In this document: positions 19,264 to 28,460 of the stretch, one piece after another
Numbering within the stretch: position 1 is the first letter of the stretch
How the letters are laid out: each line of letters begins with the position of its first letter
Assembly (NCBI GenBank): GCA_947476485.1
Contig: CANJQU010000009.1
Location: 1-64,000, forward strand
Length of the DNA: 64,000 nt
Reading direction: 5' to 3'
Origin: Chitinophagaceae bacterium
GTDB lineage: Bacteria > Bacteroidota > Bacteroidia > Chitinophagales > Chitinophagaceae
Notes under the pieces: generated by a model
The model's database searches: none
Told to the model about the DNA's origin: nothing
The model's input: only the letters and a program-made list of their open reading frames with translations
Program-made: the position numbers and the translations under genes

Positions 19264-20061
19264 ATGATAAAGATATCCGCGGTAATTATAACCCACAATG
19301 AAGAGCGCAATATAGCGAGGTGCATTGAGTCCATACAGGGCATCGCTGACGAGATCATACTGGTCGACAGCTACTCAGATGACAGAACTGCCGCCATAGC
19401 CCAGGGGTATGGCGCTAAGATATTTTATCATGAATTTAAAGACTTCAGCGCCCAGAAGACATTTGCTATTGCCCTCGCCAATAACGATTTTGTACTGTCT
19501 ATCGATGCCGACGAATTGTTGTCACCCGCACTCCGGGCTAGTTTATTGAAAGAAAAGGAGCAGCCTCGTTATGATGGCTACCAGGTAAATATACTTGCTA
19601 ACTATTGCGGAAAATGGATACGCCACTGCGGCTGGTATCCGCAGCCTAAACTGCGTTTGTTCAATAAAAATAAATGCGGCATTAATGATAACAAAGTGCA
19701 TGAAAGCATTGTTGTAAAAGACAAGAAAACAAAGATCGGTTTCCTTGACGGGGATATCCTTCACTATAGCTATAATAGTATCTCCGATCATATAAAAAAG
19801 ATAGAACTGTACTCTGAGCTTGCCGCACGCAATGCAATAGATAAAGGAGAGAAGATCGGGATCGTTAAGATACTTTTTGGACCTGCGTGGAAATTCATTT
19901 ACAACTTCATTTTCAGGGGCGGCTTTCTCGATGGGTACCTCGGCTATGTTATTTGTAAGAACATAGCATATGGCGGCTTTATCAAGTACGTCAAAATAAA
20001 GCTTTATTCCGCCCGTCCGTTAAATGATATTGGTCGCCAACCTATGCCGTTGAACTCATGA
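19264..20061 (+). CDS. Glycosyltransferase family 2 (WaaE/KdtX-like)
   Basis: 'ISAVIITHNEERNIARCIESIQGIADEIILVDSYSDDRT', 'LSIDADELLS'. Confidence 0.9.
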   Translation: MIKISAVIITHNEERNIARCIESIQGIADEIILVDSYSDDRTAAIAQGYGAKIFYHEFKDFSAQKTFAIALANNDFVLSIDADELLSPALRASLLKEKEQPRYDGYQVNILANYCGKWIRHCGWYPQPKLRLFNKNKCGINDNKVHESIVVKDKKTKIGFLDGDILHYSYNSISDHIKKIELYSELAARNAIDKGEKIGIVKILFGPAWKFIYNFIFRGGFLDGYLGYVICKNIAYGGFIKYVKIKLYSARPLNDIGRQPMPLNS

Positions 20062-20795
20062 ACTGGAGCTGGCTTTTACCCCACGGCAAAGGCATTCCCG
20101 TGCTCATGTACCACAAGGTATGGCCTGGCATCAATGATGACCTGACCATTACCCCCGAAAAACTAAGGGAACAATGGAGCTACCTGAAACAGGAAGGATA
20201 CCGCGCCATCTCTCTTCCGGAATATCTTGATATAGCCACCGGGCAAAAGCCGAATAAGGGTAAAGTATTGCTGATTACTTTCGACGATGGCTATCAGAAT
20301 AACCTCACTTATGCTTATCCCTTACTTCAGGAGCTCGGTTGGAAAGCCACTTTCTTTATTATCGCAGAAACACTCATCGTAGAAAAACGCGAAATAGAGA
20401 TAGAACAAAAAATGACTTTGCAGGAACTGAGGTCGCTCGATCCCACTATTATCCAGCTTGCTATGCATGGCTATCAGCACGAAGACATGGGCAAACTACC
20501 GCTGGAGGATTCAAGGCAGGCCCTTGTGAATACAATTCGTACCTTCGACAACAGCGGCCTGGAATGGCACCGGGTACTGGCATATCCTTTCGGCTCACGT
20601 CCTGGCGCCCATTTCCACATGCTCAAAGCGATAATGAAGGATATGGGTATTATGGCTGCCTTTCGGATTGGCAACAAAGTAAGTAATGTGCCGGCTGGAG
20701 ATGTATATGAAATAAAAAGAATAGATATCAGGGGCACAGATACTATCTTTGACTTCAAAGTCAAGCTCAGCAAGGGAAAACTGAAGCCTTTTTAA
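20058..20795 (+). CDS. Polysaccharide deacetylase family protein (CE4/NodB)
   Basis: 'PVLMYHKV', 'LLITFDDGYQNN', 'ATFFIIA'; 4-nt overlap with upstream GT2. Confidence 0.9.
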   Translation: MNWSWLLPHGKGIPVLMYHKVWPGINDDLTITPEKLREQWSYLKQEGYRAISLPEYLDIATGQKPNKGKVLLITFDDGYQNNLTYAYPLLQELGWKATFFIIAETLIVEKREIEIEQKMTLQELRSLDPTIIQLAMHGYQHEDMGKLPLEDSRQALVNTIRTFDNSGLEWHRVLAYPFGSRPGAHFHMLKAIMKDMGIMAAFRIGNKVSNVPAGDVYEIKRIDIRGTDTIFDFKVKLSKGKLKPF

Positions 20796-20874
20796 GGCTC
20801 GTAAATATTTTCTCAAAAATATTTTGCCATTACACAAATAATCAAGACCTTTGCAGTCCTAAAAAAAAATAATC

Positions 20875-21111
20875 ATGGCTCGCGTTTGTCAGGTAACAGG
20901 TAGAAAACCAGTAGTAGGCCACAAGGTATCATTCTCTAATAAGAAGGCGAAGCGCCGTTTCCTGCCCAATCTGCAGACAAAACGTTTCTTCCTTCCTGAG
21001 GAAGATCGTTGGATCACGTTAAAATTATCTACTGATGCTATCCGTACTATTAATAAGAACGGACTGCTCACTACAGTTAAGGAATTACGTGCAAGGGGAA
21101 TTACTATCTAA
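20875..21111 (+). CDS. rpmB: 50S ribosomal protein L28
   Basis: '[38 protein letters not shown]'. Confidence 0.98.
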   Translation: MARVCQVTGRKPVVGHKVSFSNKKAKRRFLPNLQTKRFFLPEEDRWITLKLSTDAIRTINKNGLLTTVKELRARGITI

Positions 21112-21138
21112 TTCAGTAAAGTATAAAATAATAGCAAA

Positions 21139-21321
21139 ATGGCTAAGAAAGGAAACCGCGTTCAGGTTATAATGGAATGCACCGAGCATAAAAATAGCGG
21201 TATGCCCGGTACCAGCCGCTATATTACCACGAAAAATAAAAAAACTACCACGGAGCGTTTGGAGTTGAAGAAATACAACCCCATCCTGAAACGTGTTACA
21301 GTTCACAAAGAAATTAAATAA
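21139..21321 (+). CDS. rpmG: 50S ribosomal protein L33
   Basis: '[48 protein letters not shown]'. Confidence 0.98.
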   Translation: MAKKGNRVQVIMECTEHKNSGMPGTSRYITTKNKKTTTERLELKKYNPILKRVTVHKEIK

Positions 21322-21345
21322 CCTTCTTCTAAAAATAATTAAGCG

Positions 21346-21519
21346 ATGGCAAAAGTAGCTAAGACCGCGATTAAGAAAGACCCCAAGCAGGCAGCTGAGG
21401 CAAAGAACTACACCAAGGTGATCAAGACCGTTCGTAGCCCAAAAACTGGTGCCTATACCTTTAAAGAAGGTATGGTTCACAAGGATAAAATAAAAGACTT
21501 TTTGGCAAACATTAAGTAG
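21346..21519 (+). CDS. DUF4295 family small basic protein
   Basis: 57 aa 'MAKVAKTAIKKDPKQAAEAKNYTKVIKTVRSPKTGAYTFKEGMVHKDKIKDFLANIK'; below ORF-track cutoff; conserved position after rpmG in Bacteroidota. Confidence 0.9.
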   Translation: MAKVAKTAIKKDPKQAAEAKNYTKVIKTVRSPKTGAYTFKEGMVHKDKIKDFLANIK

Positions 21520-21579
21520 CCGCCCGATTTAAGCCTAAGCCTATTGATCTTAGGACTTATAAACATACTATTATAACAG

Positions 21580-21607
21580 GAAGCCACTCTATTGGAGTGG
21601 CTTCTTT
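21580..21607 (+). terminator. Rho-independent terminator of the rpmB-rpmG-DUF4295 unit
   Basis: GAAGCCACTC-TATTG-GAGTGGCTTC-TTT, perfect 10-bp stem. Confidence 0.88.
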
Positions 21608-21676
21608 AATTCAGACATTATATTTCCGAATAGTCATGGGCATGCTACACGCCTGCTTTATTCTCAGCTACAATGT

Positions 21677-21859
21677 CTATTCCCTGTCTTTCTGCTGATC
21701 TATATTGCTTATATTACTCTTGCCTGTACGACCCTTATTACTCTTGTCGTTCCCTGCCACTGGTTGCCTTTGCTCACGTCCCGGTGCGTCCTTGCGGCCA
21801 GGCTTTGGTTGCCGCGCGTTTGATTGCTCATTCGGGTTATTCTGATTTTGCCTTTCCAT
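21677..21859 (-). CDS. Small disordered Asn/Gln/Lys-rich protein
   Basis: 60 aa MERQNQNNPNEQSNARQPKPGRKDAPGREQRQ...; preceded by the same upstream element as the 23165 gene. Confidence 0.55.
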   Translation of the reverse strand: MERQNQNNPNEQSNARQPKPGRKDAPGREQRQPVAGNDKSNKGRTGKSNISNIDQQKDRE

Positions 21860-21888
21860 AACTTGGGTATTTAGTTCTTAATATCCCT

Positions 21889-21902
21889 TAAACATTGTGC
21901 CA
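21889..21902 (-). promoter_or_regulatory. TGGCACAATGTTTA element (sigma-54-like)
   Basis: 14-mer identical to 23196-23209; ends 30 nt upstream of ATG 21859. Confidence 0.5.
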
Positions 21903-22005
21903 ATAGCACCGTCCGCTACTTGCCGGAACGCTTTTTTTATGACCTGATCGTTACCCCAAACAGTTAAAGTATTTTTTTGCATACCTTTATTAACCAATTA
22001 CCAAA

Positions 22006-22434
22006 ATGGAGGAAATTTCTATCTTAATAGCCGAAGATGATGCTGATGACCGCTTTCTGCTACAGGCCGCTTTCCACGAAAATGGCTTTATGGACAAGTT
22101 GCATTTCGTAGAAAATGGAGTGGAGTTACTCGACTTTCTAAACAGCATTGCCCAACATGGGAACGTGGCAAAAATGCCTCGTTTTATTCTTCTGGACCTC
22201 AACATGCCCAAAAAAGATGGCAGGGAAGTGCTGAAGGAAATAAAACAAAATATCGGGTTCAAAAAAATCCCTGTCATAGTTTTCAGTACTACCAACAATG
22301 AGCAGGAGATGAGGCGTTGCTATGAACTTGGTGCCAATTCTTATATCACAAAACCAAACAGCTTTGAAAACCTTATCAAGACCGTTGCTGCTTTGCGTAG
22401 CTATTGGATGCATACTACCAGCATACCAGGATAA
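22006..22434 (+). CDS. Single-domain response regulator (Rcp1-like)
   Basis: 'ILIAEDDADDRFLLQAAF', 'PRFILLDLNMPKKDGREVLKEIK', 'ANSYITKP'. Confidence 0.93.
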   Translation: MEEISILIAEDDADDRFLLQAAFHENGFMDKLHFVENGVELLDFLNSIAQHGNVAKMPRFILLDLNMPKKDGREVLKEIKQNIGFKKIPVIVFSTTNNEQEMRRCYELGANSYITKPNSFENLIKTVAALRSYWMHTTSIPG

Positions 22435-22598
22435 TGCTTTTGGCGGCATTATTTTTGCTTAGCCATGAGTAGATTCCAGCATTAATTTTTACGCGGTGGG
22501 AACTTCCCAAATTGTGTGAAATTGTATGGATAATTGCAAAATTCAATATCAATCTTTAAATTCGGGGCTTCAAAGGGAGTTTACAATAGAAAAACGCT

Positions 22599-22952
22599 AT
22601 GTCTGACGGTAAAAAAATTTTGATCATAGATGATGAGACTGATCTTTGCCTTTTATTGAAAGAGTATTTTCTACGAAAAAAATACGAGGTGACAATTTCC
22701 CACTCACTCAGTGAAGGAAAAGATTTTCTAAATAAGAACACCCCTGACATTCTTTTTCTTGACAATAATTTGCCTGATGGCATTGGCTGGCCCGAGGCGC
22801 CATCAATTTCGGCTACTTACCCTGCCACTTATATTGTTTTGGTTAGTGCTTTCCATCCATCATTACCAGTAATGCCGCCAAATGCCAAATACCGCGTAAT
22901 AGAAAAGCCGATAACAATGGCCGACCTTGACATACAGTTTTCCGGCTTTTAG
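22599..22952 (+). CDS. Single-domain response regulator
   Basis: 'KKILIIDDETDLCLLLKEYF', 'PDILFLDNNLPDGIGW', 'YRVIEKPI'. Confidence 0.9.
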   Translation: MSDGKKILIIDDETDLCLLLKEYFLRKKYEVTISHSLSEGKDFLNKNTPDILFLDNNLPDGIGWPEAPSISATYPATYIVLVSAFHPSLPVMPPNAKYRVIEKPITMADLDIQFSGF

Positions 22953-22961
22953 ACACAAATG

Positions 22962-22988
22962 AAAAGCCACGGATTGGCGTGGCTTTTT
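22962..22988 (+). terminator. Rho-independent terminator
   Basis: AAAAGCCACG-GATTGG-CGTGGCTTTTT just after stop 22952. Confidence 0.9.
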
Positions 22989-23009
22989 AAAGGTTAATTA
23001 TTTGAAGTG

Positions 23010-23165
23010 TTAATCAACAGTTCCCCGTCTGATAAATCCAAGCAGCAGCGAAATAATAGCCAGTACCAGTAATATGTGTATTATTGAGCCTGCGCTGTAA
23101 ACAAATGCACCTAACAGCCAGCCAATTATCAGGATGATCGCGATAACATACAATAGTGATCTCAT
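23010..23165 (-). CDS. Lmo0937/DUF5670-like small membrane protein
   Basis: 51 aa MRSLLYVIAIILIIGWLLGAFVYSAGSIIHILLVLAIISLLLGFIRRGTVD; two hydrophobic helices; below ORF-track cutoff. Confidence 0.85.
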   Translation of the reverse strand: MRSLLYVIAIILIIGWLLGAFVYSAGSIIHILLVLAIISLLLGFIRRGTVD

Positions 23166-23195
23166 AAAAATAGTTTTTGTTTTGCTAATAGGTAA

Positions 23196-23209
23196 TAAAC
23201 ATTGTGCCA
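23196..23209 (-). promoter_or_regulatory. TGGCACAATGTTTA element (sigma-54-like)
   Basis: 14-mer identical to 21889-21902; ends 31 nt upstream of ATG 23165. Confidence 0.5.
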
Positions 23210-23291
23210 GCGGATAATGTCAAGGCATTAGCATATTAGTAATTTTGTCAAACGCGTTATATACAGCAGTATTACGTATTTGTAAAATGGT

Positions 23292-23316
23292 CGCCCGGCA
23301 ACGGGGCGTTTTTTTT
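23292..23316 (+). terminator. Orphan plus-strand terminator
   Basis: CGCCC-GGCAACG-GGGCG-TTTTTTTT with no plus-strand CDS immediately upstream. Confidence 0.7.
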
Positions 23317-23521
23317 GCCCGGACCACCCCGCACTACCCTGGAATAGGTTTTAGCGGAGAATGGTAATTGAGGTCAAGATAATTGCATCATTTCTCATCC
23401 CTTTTCCTCATCGTCAAATGAAACGGTTGTCATAGACAATTGGGATTTAACACAGTACTGCAGCATTACCGGGATCGGTGGGAATGAGATTAAATGCGTC
23501 GTGCCCTCTTGAATGTTGCAA

Positions 23522-23545
23522 CAAAAAAGGCTGCGAATGCAGCCT
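23522..23545 (-). terminator. Terminator downstream of rmlA
   Basis: Minus strand AGGCTGC-ATTC-GCAGCCT-TTTTT. Confidence 0.85.
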
Positions 23546-23575
23546 GTAATGTAAAATGCTATTGAAGTTTAGTTA

Positions 23576-24442
23576 TTAAATGGTACCTATTAGCTTTTTG
23601 AGATAGGCACCATAGCCACTCTTCATGTATGTGGCAGCAAGTTTTTCCATTTGCTCTTCTCCGATCCAGCCATTTCGGTATGCGATCTCTTCGATACAAC
23701 CTATTTTGAGTCCCTGGCGCTTTTCGATGACTTCGATAAATTCGCCGGCTTCAATGAGCGAGTCGAATGTGCCGGTATCCAGCCAGGCTGTGCCGCGATC
23801 AAGGACGCCTACTTCAAGCTTTCCTTTTTCGAGATATACCCTATTCACGTCGGTAATCTCCAGCTCGCCACGGTGAGAAGGTTTGATAGCCCTGGAGATA
23901 GCTACCACGTCATTATCGTAAAAGTAGAGGCCGGGAACGGCGTAATTGGATTTCGGCTTTTCTGGTTTTTCTTCTATGCTGAGAACGCGATTAGCCTTAT
24001 CGAACTCCACAACACCATACCTTTCGGGATCCTGAACCTGGTAGGCAAATACAACGGCACCATCGGGATTGGCCTTTTTCTTAAGCAGGGTGCCCATTCC
24101 GGAGCCGTAAAATATATTGTCGCCGAGCACCAAAGCTGCGGGGTCTTTGCCAATAAAATCGGCACCGAGGATAAATGCCTGGGCAAGACCCTCCGGACGA
24201 GGCTGAACGATGTATTCGAAGCGGCAACCGATAGCGGAGCCGTCGCCTAAGAGTTTCTTAAACGCAGGCTGATCCTCCGGTGTGGTGATAATGAGTATCT
24301 CGTTGATGCCAGCGAGCATCAAGGTAGATAACGGGTAATAGACCATCGGCTTGTCGTACACAGGCATGAGCTGCTTGCTGACTGCAATTGTAAGTGGATA
24401 TAAGCGCGTGCCGGAGCCTCCAGCCAAGATGATGCCTTTCAT
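23576..24442 (-). CDS. rmlA: Glucose-1-phosphate thymidylyltransferase
   Basis: '[46 protein letters not shown]'. Confidence 0.96.
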   Translation of the reverse strand: MKGIILAGGSGTRLYPLTIAVSKQLMPVYDKPMVYYPLSTLMLAGINEILIITTPEDQPAFKKLLGDGSAIGCRFEYIVQPRPEGLAQAFILGADFIGKDPAALVLGDNIFYGSGMGTLLKKKANPDGAVVFAYQVQDPERYGVVEFDKANRVLSIEEKPEKPKSNYAVPGLYFYDNDVVAISRAIKPSHRGELEITDVNRVYLEKGKLEVGVLDRGTAWLDTGTFDSLIEAGEFIEVIEKRQGLKIGCIEEIAYRNGWIGEEQMEKLAATYMKSGYGAYLKKLIGTI

Positions 24443-25497
24443 TATCTGTTGGTGTATTGAGTTTCGTAATATTTTTGATAGTTGCCCGATGTAACGTGGT
24501 TGAGCCACTCTTCATTTGCCAGGTACCAATCAATCGTTTTGCTGAGGCCTTCCTCGAAAGTAACTGAAGGATACCAGCCCAACTCTTTGTTGATCTTATT
24601 GGCATCAATGGCATAGCGGCGATCGTGGCCGGGGCGGTCTTTGATGTAGGTAATGAGCTTTTCAGACTCGCCGGGTGTACGGCCAAGTTTCTCGTCCATT
24701 TCTTTGCAGAGCAGTTTTACCAGCTCAATATTTTGCCACTCGTTGAAGCCGCCTATGTTGTAGGTCTCACCGTTTCTGCCGCCATGGTAAACCATATCAA
24801 TAGCACGGGCATGGTCTACTACATAGAGCCAATCACGGGTGTACTTGCCATCGCCATAAACCGGCAATGGCTTGTTGGTGCAAATATTGTTGATAAAGAG
24901 TGGAATCAGTTTCTCAGGGAAGTGATTAGGACCGTAATTGTTAGAGCAATTAGTGATCACGAAAGGCAGATCGTAGGTGTTGCCGTAGGCGCGCACCAGG
25001 TGATCGGACGCTGCCTTGGATGCTGAATAGGGCGATTGCGGATCGTAAGGCGTTGTCTCAAGAAAGAAACCTTCTGCCCCTAATGAACCGTAGACTTCAT
25101 CTGTAGACACATGATAAAAACGCTTGCCTTCGAAATTACCTTTCCATGCTGCACGGGCGGCATTGAGGAGGTTGGCTGTACCCATCACGTTCGTCTGGAT
25201 GAATGCATTTGGATCCGTAATAGAGCGGTCTACATGACTCTCAGCGGCCAGGTGAATAACACCATCGAAGCCATATTTTTTGAATAGCCCTTCGATTTGA
25301 ACTGCATCTGTAATGTCTGCCTTTTCGAAAATGTAGTTCGGCGCGTTCTCTATATCCTTGAGATTCTCGAGGTTGCCCGCATAAGTAAGGGCATCGAGAT
25401 TAACGATCTTATAATCGGGGTATTTATTTACAAATAAACGAACTACATGTGAGCCAATAAATCCTGCTCCACCAGTTATTAGCAATGTCTTTTTCAT
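24442..25497 (-). CDS. rmlB: dTDP-glucose 4,6-dehydratase
   Basis: '[18 protein letters not shown]', '[12 protein letters not shown]', '[15 protein letters not shown]'; stop overlaps rmlA start by 1 nt. Confidence 0.96.
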   Translation of the reverse strand: MKKTLLITGGAGFIGSHVVRLFVNKYPDYKIVNLDALTYAGNLENLKDIENAPNYIFEKADITDAVQIEGLFKKYGFDGVIHLAAESHVDRSITDPNAFIQTNVMGTANLLNAARAAWKGNFEGKRFYHVSTDEVYGSLGAEGFFLETTPYDPQSPYSASKAASDHLVRAYGNTYDLPFVITNCSNNYGPNHFPEKLIPLFINNICTNKPLPVYGDGKYTRDWLYVVDHARAIDMVYHGGRNGETYNIGGFNEWQNIELVKLLCKEMDEKLGRTPGESEKLITYIKDRPGHDRRYAIDANKINKELGWYPSVTFEEGLSKTIDWYLANEEWLNHVTSGNYQKYYETQYTNR

Positions 25498-25576
25498 GCT
25501 GCGAATGTATCTAAATTGTAAGTGTGACCGGTATATTGCCCCGGTTTTAACTAAATAATAATGGGGACAATAAAGC

Positions 25577-26914
25577 CTATACGAGCTTAAAGCTTTCTAT
25601 AAACTTGGTTGTAAAATTCCCTTTTCTGAAATCTTCGTTCCGCATAAGCTGCATGTGGAACGGAATAGTGGTTTTTACACCTTCTATCACGTATTCACTG
25701 AGGGCACGCTCCATTGTATTGATCGCTTCCTCACGGGTCTGCGCTACTGCGATCACCTTAGCGATCATAGAGTCGTAATAAGGCGGTATGGTGTAGCCTG
25801 CGTAAATATGCGAGTCGACGCGGACACCGTGCCCACCGGGCGTATGCAGTGTAGTGATCTTGCCCGGGCAAGGACGGAAATCGTTATAAGGATCTTCGGC
25901 ATTGATACGGCACTCTATGGCGTGTATCTTGGGCTCATAGTTGCGGCCACTGATAGGCACACCAGCGGCAATTTTTATTTGTTCTTTGATAAGATCGTAG
26001 CTGATCACCTCCTCCGTAACACCGTGCTCCACCTGGATACGGGTGTTCATTTCCATGAAGTAAAAATTGCGGTGTTTATCTACAAGAAACTCAATAGTAC
26101 CAACGCTTTCGTAATTAATAGCCGCTGCGGCCTTGATAGCAGCATCGCCCATTTTCTGGCGCAACTCAGCAGTCATAAAGGGCGAAGGAGACTCCTCAAC
26201 CAGCTTCTGATGACGGCGCTGTATGGAGCAATCGCGCTCGCTAAGGTGGCAAACGGTGCCGAACTGGTCACCGGCAACCTGTATCTCAATATGGCGAGGC
26301 TCTTCTACAAACTTCTCCATATAGATACCATCGTTTTTGAACGAGGCTGCGGCTTCTATTTTTGCAGTGTTGTAGGCATGCTCAATTTCACTTTCCTGCC
26401 AAACGACACGCATACCCTTACCACCACCACCTGCGGTAGCCTTGATGATAACGGGATAACCCATGTCATTGGCCAGTCCTTTGGCCTCGTCTACACTGTT
26501 CAATAAGCCCTCGGAGCCAGGAATGACCGGTACGCCGGCCCTTATCATGGTTTCTTTGGCAGTTATTTTGTCGCCCATTGACCTGATCATTTCAGGGGTA
26601 GGGCCGATAAATTTTATATTGTACTGTGCACATATCTCGGCAAAATTTGCATTCTCAGCGAGGAAGCCATAGCCGGGGTGAATAGCGTCTGCGTTGGTGA
26701 TCTCGGCAGCAGCCATTATGTGCTGTATGTTGAGGTAAGAATCGCTGCTCTGTGGCTTTCCGATACACACAGCCTCGTCAGCAAAACGAACGTGCAGGCT
26801 ATCTTTATCGGCGGTAGAATAAACGGCGACGGTACGGATACCCATTTCACGACACGTGCGTATAATACGCAGGGCGATCTCCCCTCTATTGGCAATTAAT
26901 ATTTTCTTAAACAC
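25577..26914 (-). CDS. accC: Acetyl-CoA carboxylase biotin carboxylase subunit
   Basis: '[26 protein letters not shown]', '[10 protein letters not shown]', '[14 protein letters not shown]'. Confidence 0.96.
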   Translation of the reverse strand: MFKKILIANRGEIALRIIRTCREMGIRTVAVYSTADKDSLHVRFADEAVCIGKPQSSDSYLNIQHIMAAAEITNADAIHPGYGFLAENANFAEICAQYNIKFIGPTPEMIRSMGDKITAKETMIRAGVPVIPGSEGLLNSVDEAKGLANDMGYPVIIKATAGGGGKGMRVVWQESEIEHAYNTAKIEAAASFKNDGIYMEKFVEEPRHIEIQVAGDQFGTVCHLSERDCSIQRRHQKLVEESPSPFMTAELRQKMGDAAIKAAAAINYESVGTIEFLVDKHRNFYFMEMNTRIQVEHGVTEEVISYDLIKEQIKIAAGVPISGRNYEPKIHAIECRINAEDPYNDFRPCPGKITTLHTPGGHGVRVDSHIYAGYTIPPYYDSMIAKVIAVAQTREEAINTMERALSEYVIEGVKTTIPFHMQLMRNEDFRKGNFTTKFIESFKLV

Positions 26915-26941
26915 GTTTCAAATTTAAAAGGCCAAAAACCA

Positions 26942-26959
26942 ACCTGCATCAAGGCAGGT
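26942..26959. repeat. ACCTGC-ATCAAG-GCAGGT hairpin
   Basis: Perfect 6-bp palindrome in accB-accC gap; related string at 27616-27635. Confidence 0.5.
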
Positions 26960-26980
26960 CAAAAACAATATCAATTATCA

Positions 26981-27010
26981 AAAAAATGGCCGTCTTTAAG
27001 GCCATTTTTT
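26981..27010 (-). terminator. Terminator-like hairpin inside the accB-accC cluster
   Basis: AAAAAATGGCC-GTCTTTAA-GGCCATTTTTT, symmetric 11-bp stem. Confidence 0.75.
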
Positions 27011-27033
27011 AGTTTTCAGTTTTTTGTTTTGAA

Positions 27034-27522
27034 CTACATCGGCTCAATAATGAACAGCGGCTGGTCGTACTCTACAGGAGAGGAATCGTCAGCTACCACT
27101 TTCACTAATCTACCGCTCACTTCGCTTTCAATTTCGTTAAAGAGTTTCATCGCCTCAATGATGCAAAGCACCTGGCCGGCCTTTATCTCATCACCCACGT
27201 TTACAAATACGGGCTTATCAGGAGAAGGGCTGCGGTAGAAGGTACCGATCATCGGAGACTTAATGGTCACCGTGTTGCTTGCGGCAGGAGCAGCAGCAGG
27301 CTGGGACGCTGCAGAAGCAGACGCCTGCGGCGCAGGAGCAGAAGCAGGTTGTGGCGCGGCTTGCTGCACAGGCATAGACATTTGCGGCATAGACACATAC
27401 TGGGCGGGAGCGGCAAGCTCCTGCTTGATGATGATCTTAAAATCGCCTTCTTCTATACATAGTTCGCTGATATTCGATTTGTTGATCGTTTTTATCAGTT
27501 CCTGGATCTGTTTGTATTCCAT
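27034..27522 (-). CDS. accB: Biotin carboxyl carrier protein
   Basis: Ala/Pro-rich linker and 'CIIEAMKLFNEIESEVSG' biotinylation motif. Confidence 0.96.
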   Translation of the reverse strand: MEYKQIQELIKTINKSNISELCIEEGDFKIIIKQELAAPAQYVSMPQMSMPVQQAAPQPASAPAPQASASAASQPAAAPAASNTVTIKSPMIGTFYRSPSPDKPVFVNVGDEIKAGQVLCIIEAMKLFNEIESEVSGRLVKVVADDSSPVEYDQPLFIIEPM

Positions 27523-27647
27523 GAATGTTGTTTTAAGTGTTTTTTTAGTAGATAGTATTTAGTAGATAGTCCAATGTAAAAGGCTATTGTCTAATCTCTA
27601 TTACCTTAACTTATTAACCTGTCAAAGCAGGCAGGCATCTGAACTAA

Positions 27648-28214
27648 TTAATTCTTTACGCGCTCTACGTATGCACCGGTCTTTGAGTCTATCTTAATAA
27701 GATCACCTTCGTTTACAAACAATGGCACGGGTATCGTTGCGCCTGTTTCCAGCGTAGCTGGCTTGGTAGCCCTGGTAGCTGTATCGCCTTTCACACCCGG
27801 CTCTGAATAAGTAACACGCAGGTTGATGCTTGGCGGAAGCTCCACGCCCATAGGCGTTTCGGTCTCTGTGTTGAAAATAACGAAGCAATCCTGGCCATCC
27901 TTGTACAGCGGCGGATTGTCTACCATGTTTTCACCTAATACGATCTGCTCGAAAGAATTAGTGTCCATGAGGTTGAAGCCGCTGTCATCTTTATATAGGA
28001 ACTGGTAGTTGCGTTTTTCAACACGTACCGGAAAGATGTTGTCTCCTGAGTTCCAGGTATGCTCGATAGAGCGGTTGTTGTCAACACCTTTCAACTTAGC
28101 CCACACTTTTGCTGCTGCGCGTGCTGTTTTGTTCTGTCCGAATTCCACTACTGAGTAAAGGCTGCCATCTAATTTTATGATCAACCCGTTACGCATATCT
28201 GCTGTTGTAGCCAT
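27648..28214 (-). CDS. efp: Elongation factor P
   Basis: 'MATTADMRNGLIIKLDGSLYSVVEFGQNKTARAAAKVWAKLK'; start moved to internal Met. Confidence 0.96.
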   Translation of the reverse strand: MATTADMRNGLIIKLDGSLYSVVEFGQNKTARAAAKVWAKLKGVDNNRSIEHTWNSGDNIFPVRVEKRNYQFLYKDDSGFNLMDTNSFEQIVLGENMVDNPPLYKDGQDCFVIFNTETETPMGVELPPSINLRVTYSEPGVKGDTATRATKPATLETGATIPVPLFVNEGDLIKIDSKTGAYVERVKN

Positions 28215-28460
28215 GAAGAGTATTATTTTTGAATGGACTGCAAAAGTAATCATTAAAGCCAAAAAGCGAAATGCTATTTTTAAGACAAAAAGGGGTAAAA
28301 ACGGGTAAAAAATGAGAAAAAATGAATAAAAATGATAGAAAACAGGCTATTTTTTGTCATTTTTAGTACTGTGTATCTCTATCGTCATCTTTCTTTTTCA
28401 ATAAAAATGAAATGCTTACTTTAAATAATATTATCTTTATTGTTCATTTTATTGCAAGAT

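Noticed and set aside
22444-22459. CGGCATTATTTTTGCT as a sigma-54 site for the second response regulator
   Set aside because: Two mismatches in the -24 box and ~140 nt from the start codon; too weak alone
25655-26506. 283-aa ORF antisense to accC
   Set aside because: Shadow ORF of a conserved biotin carboxylase
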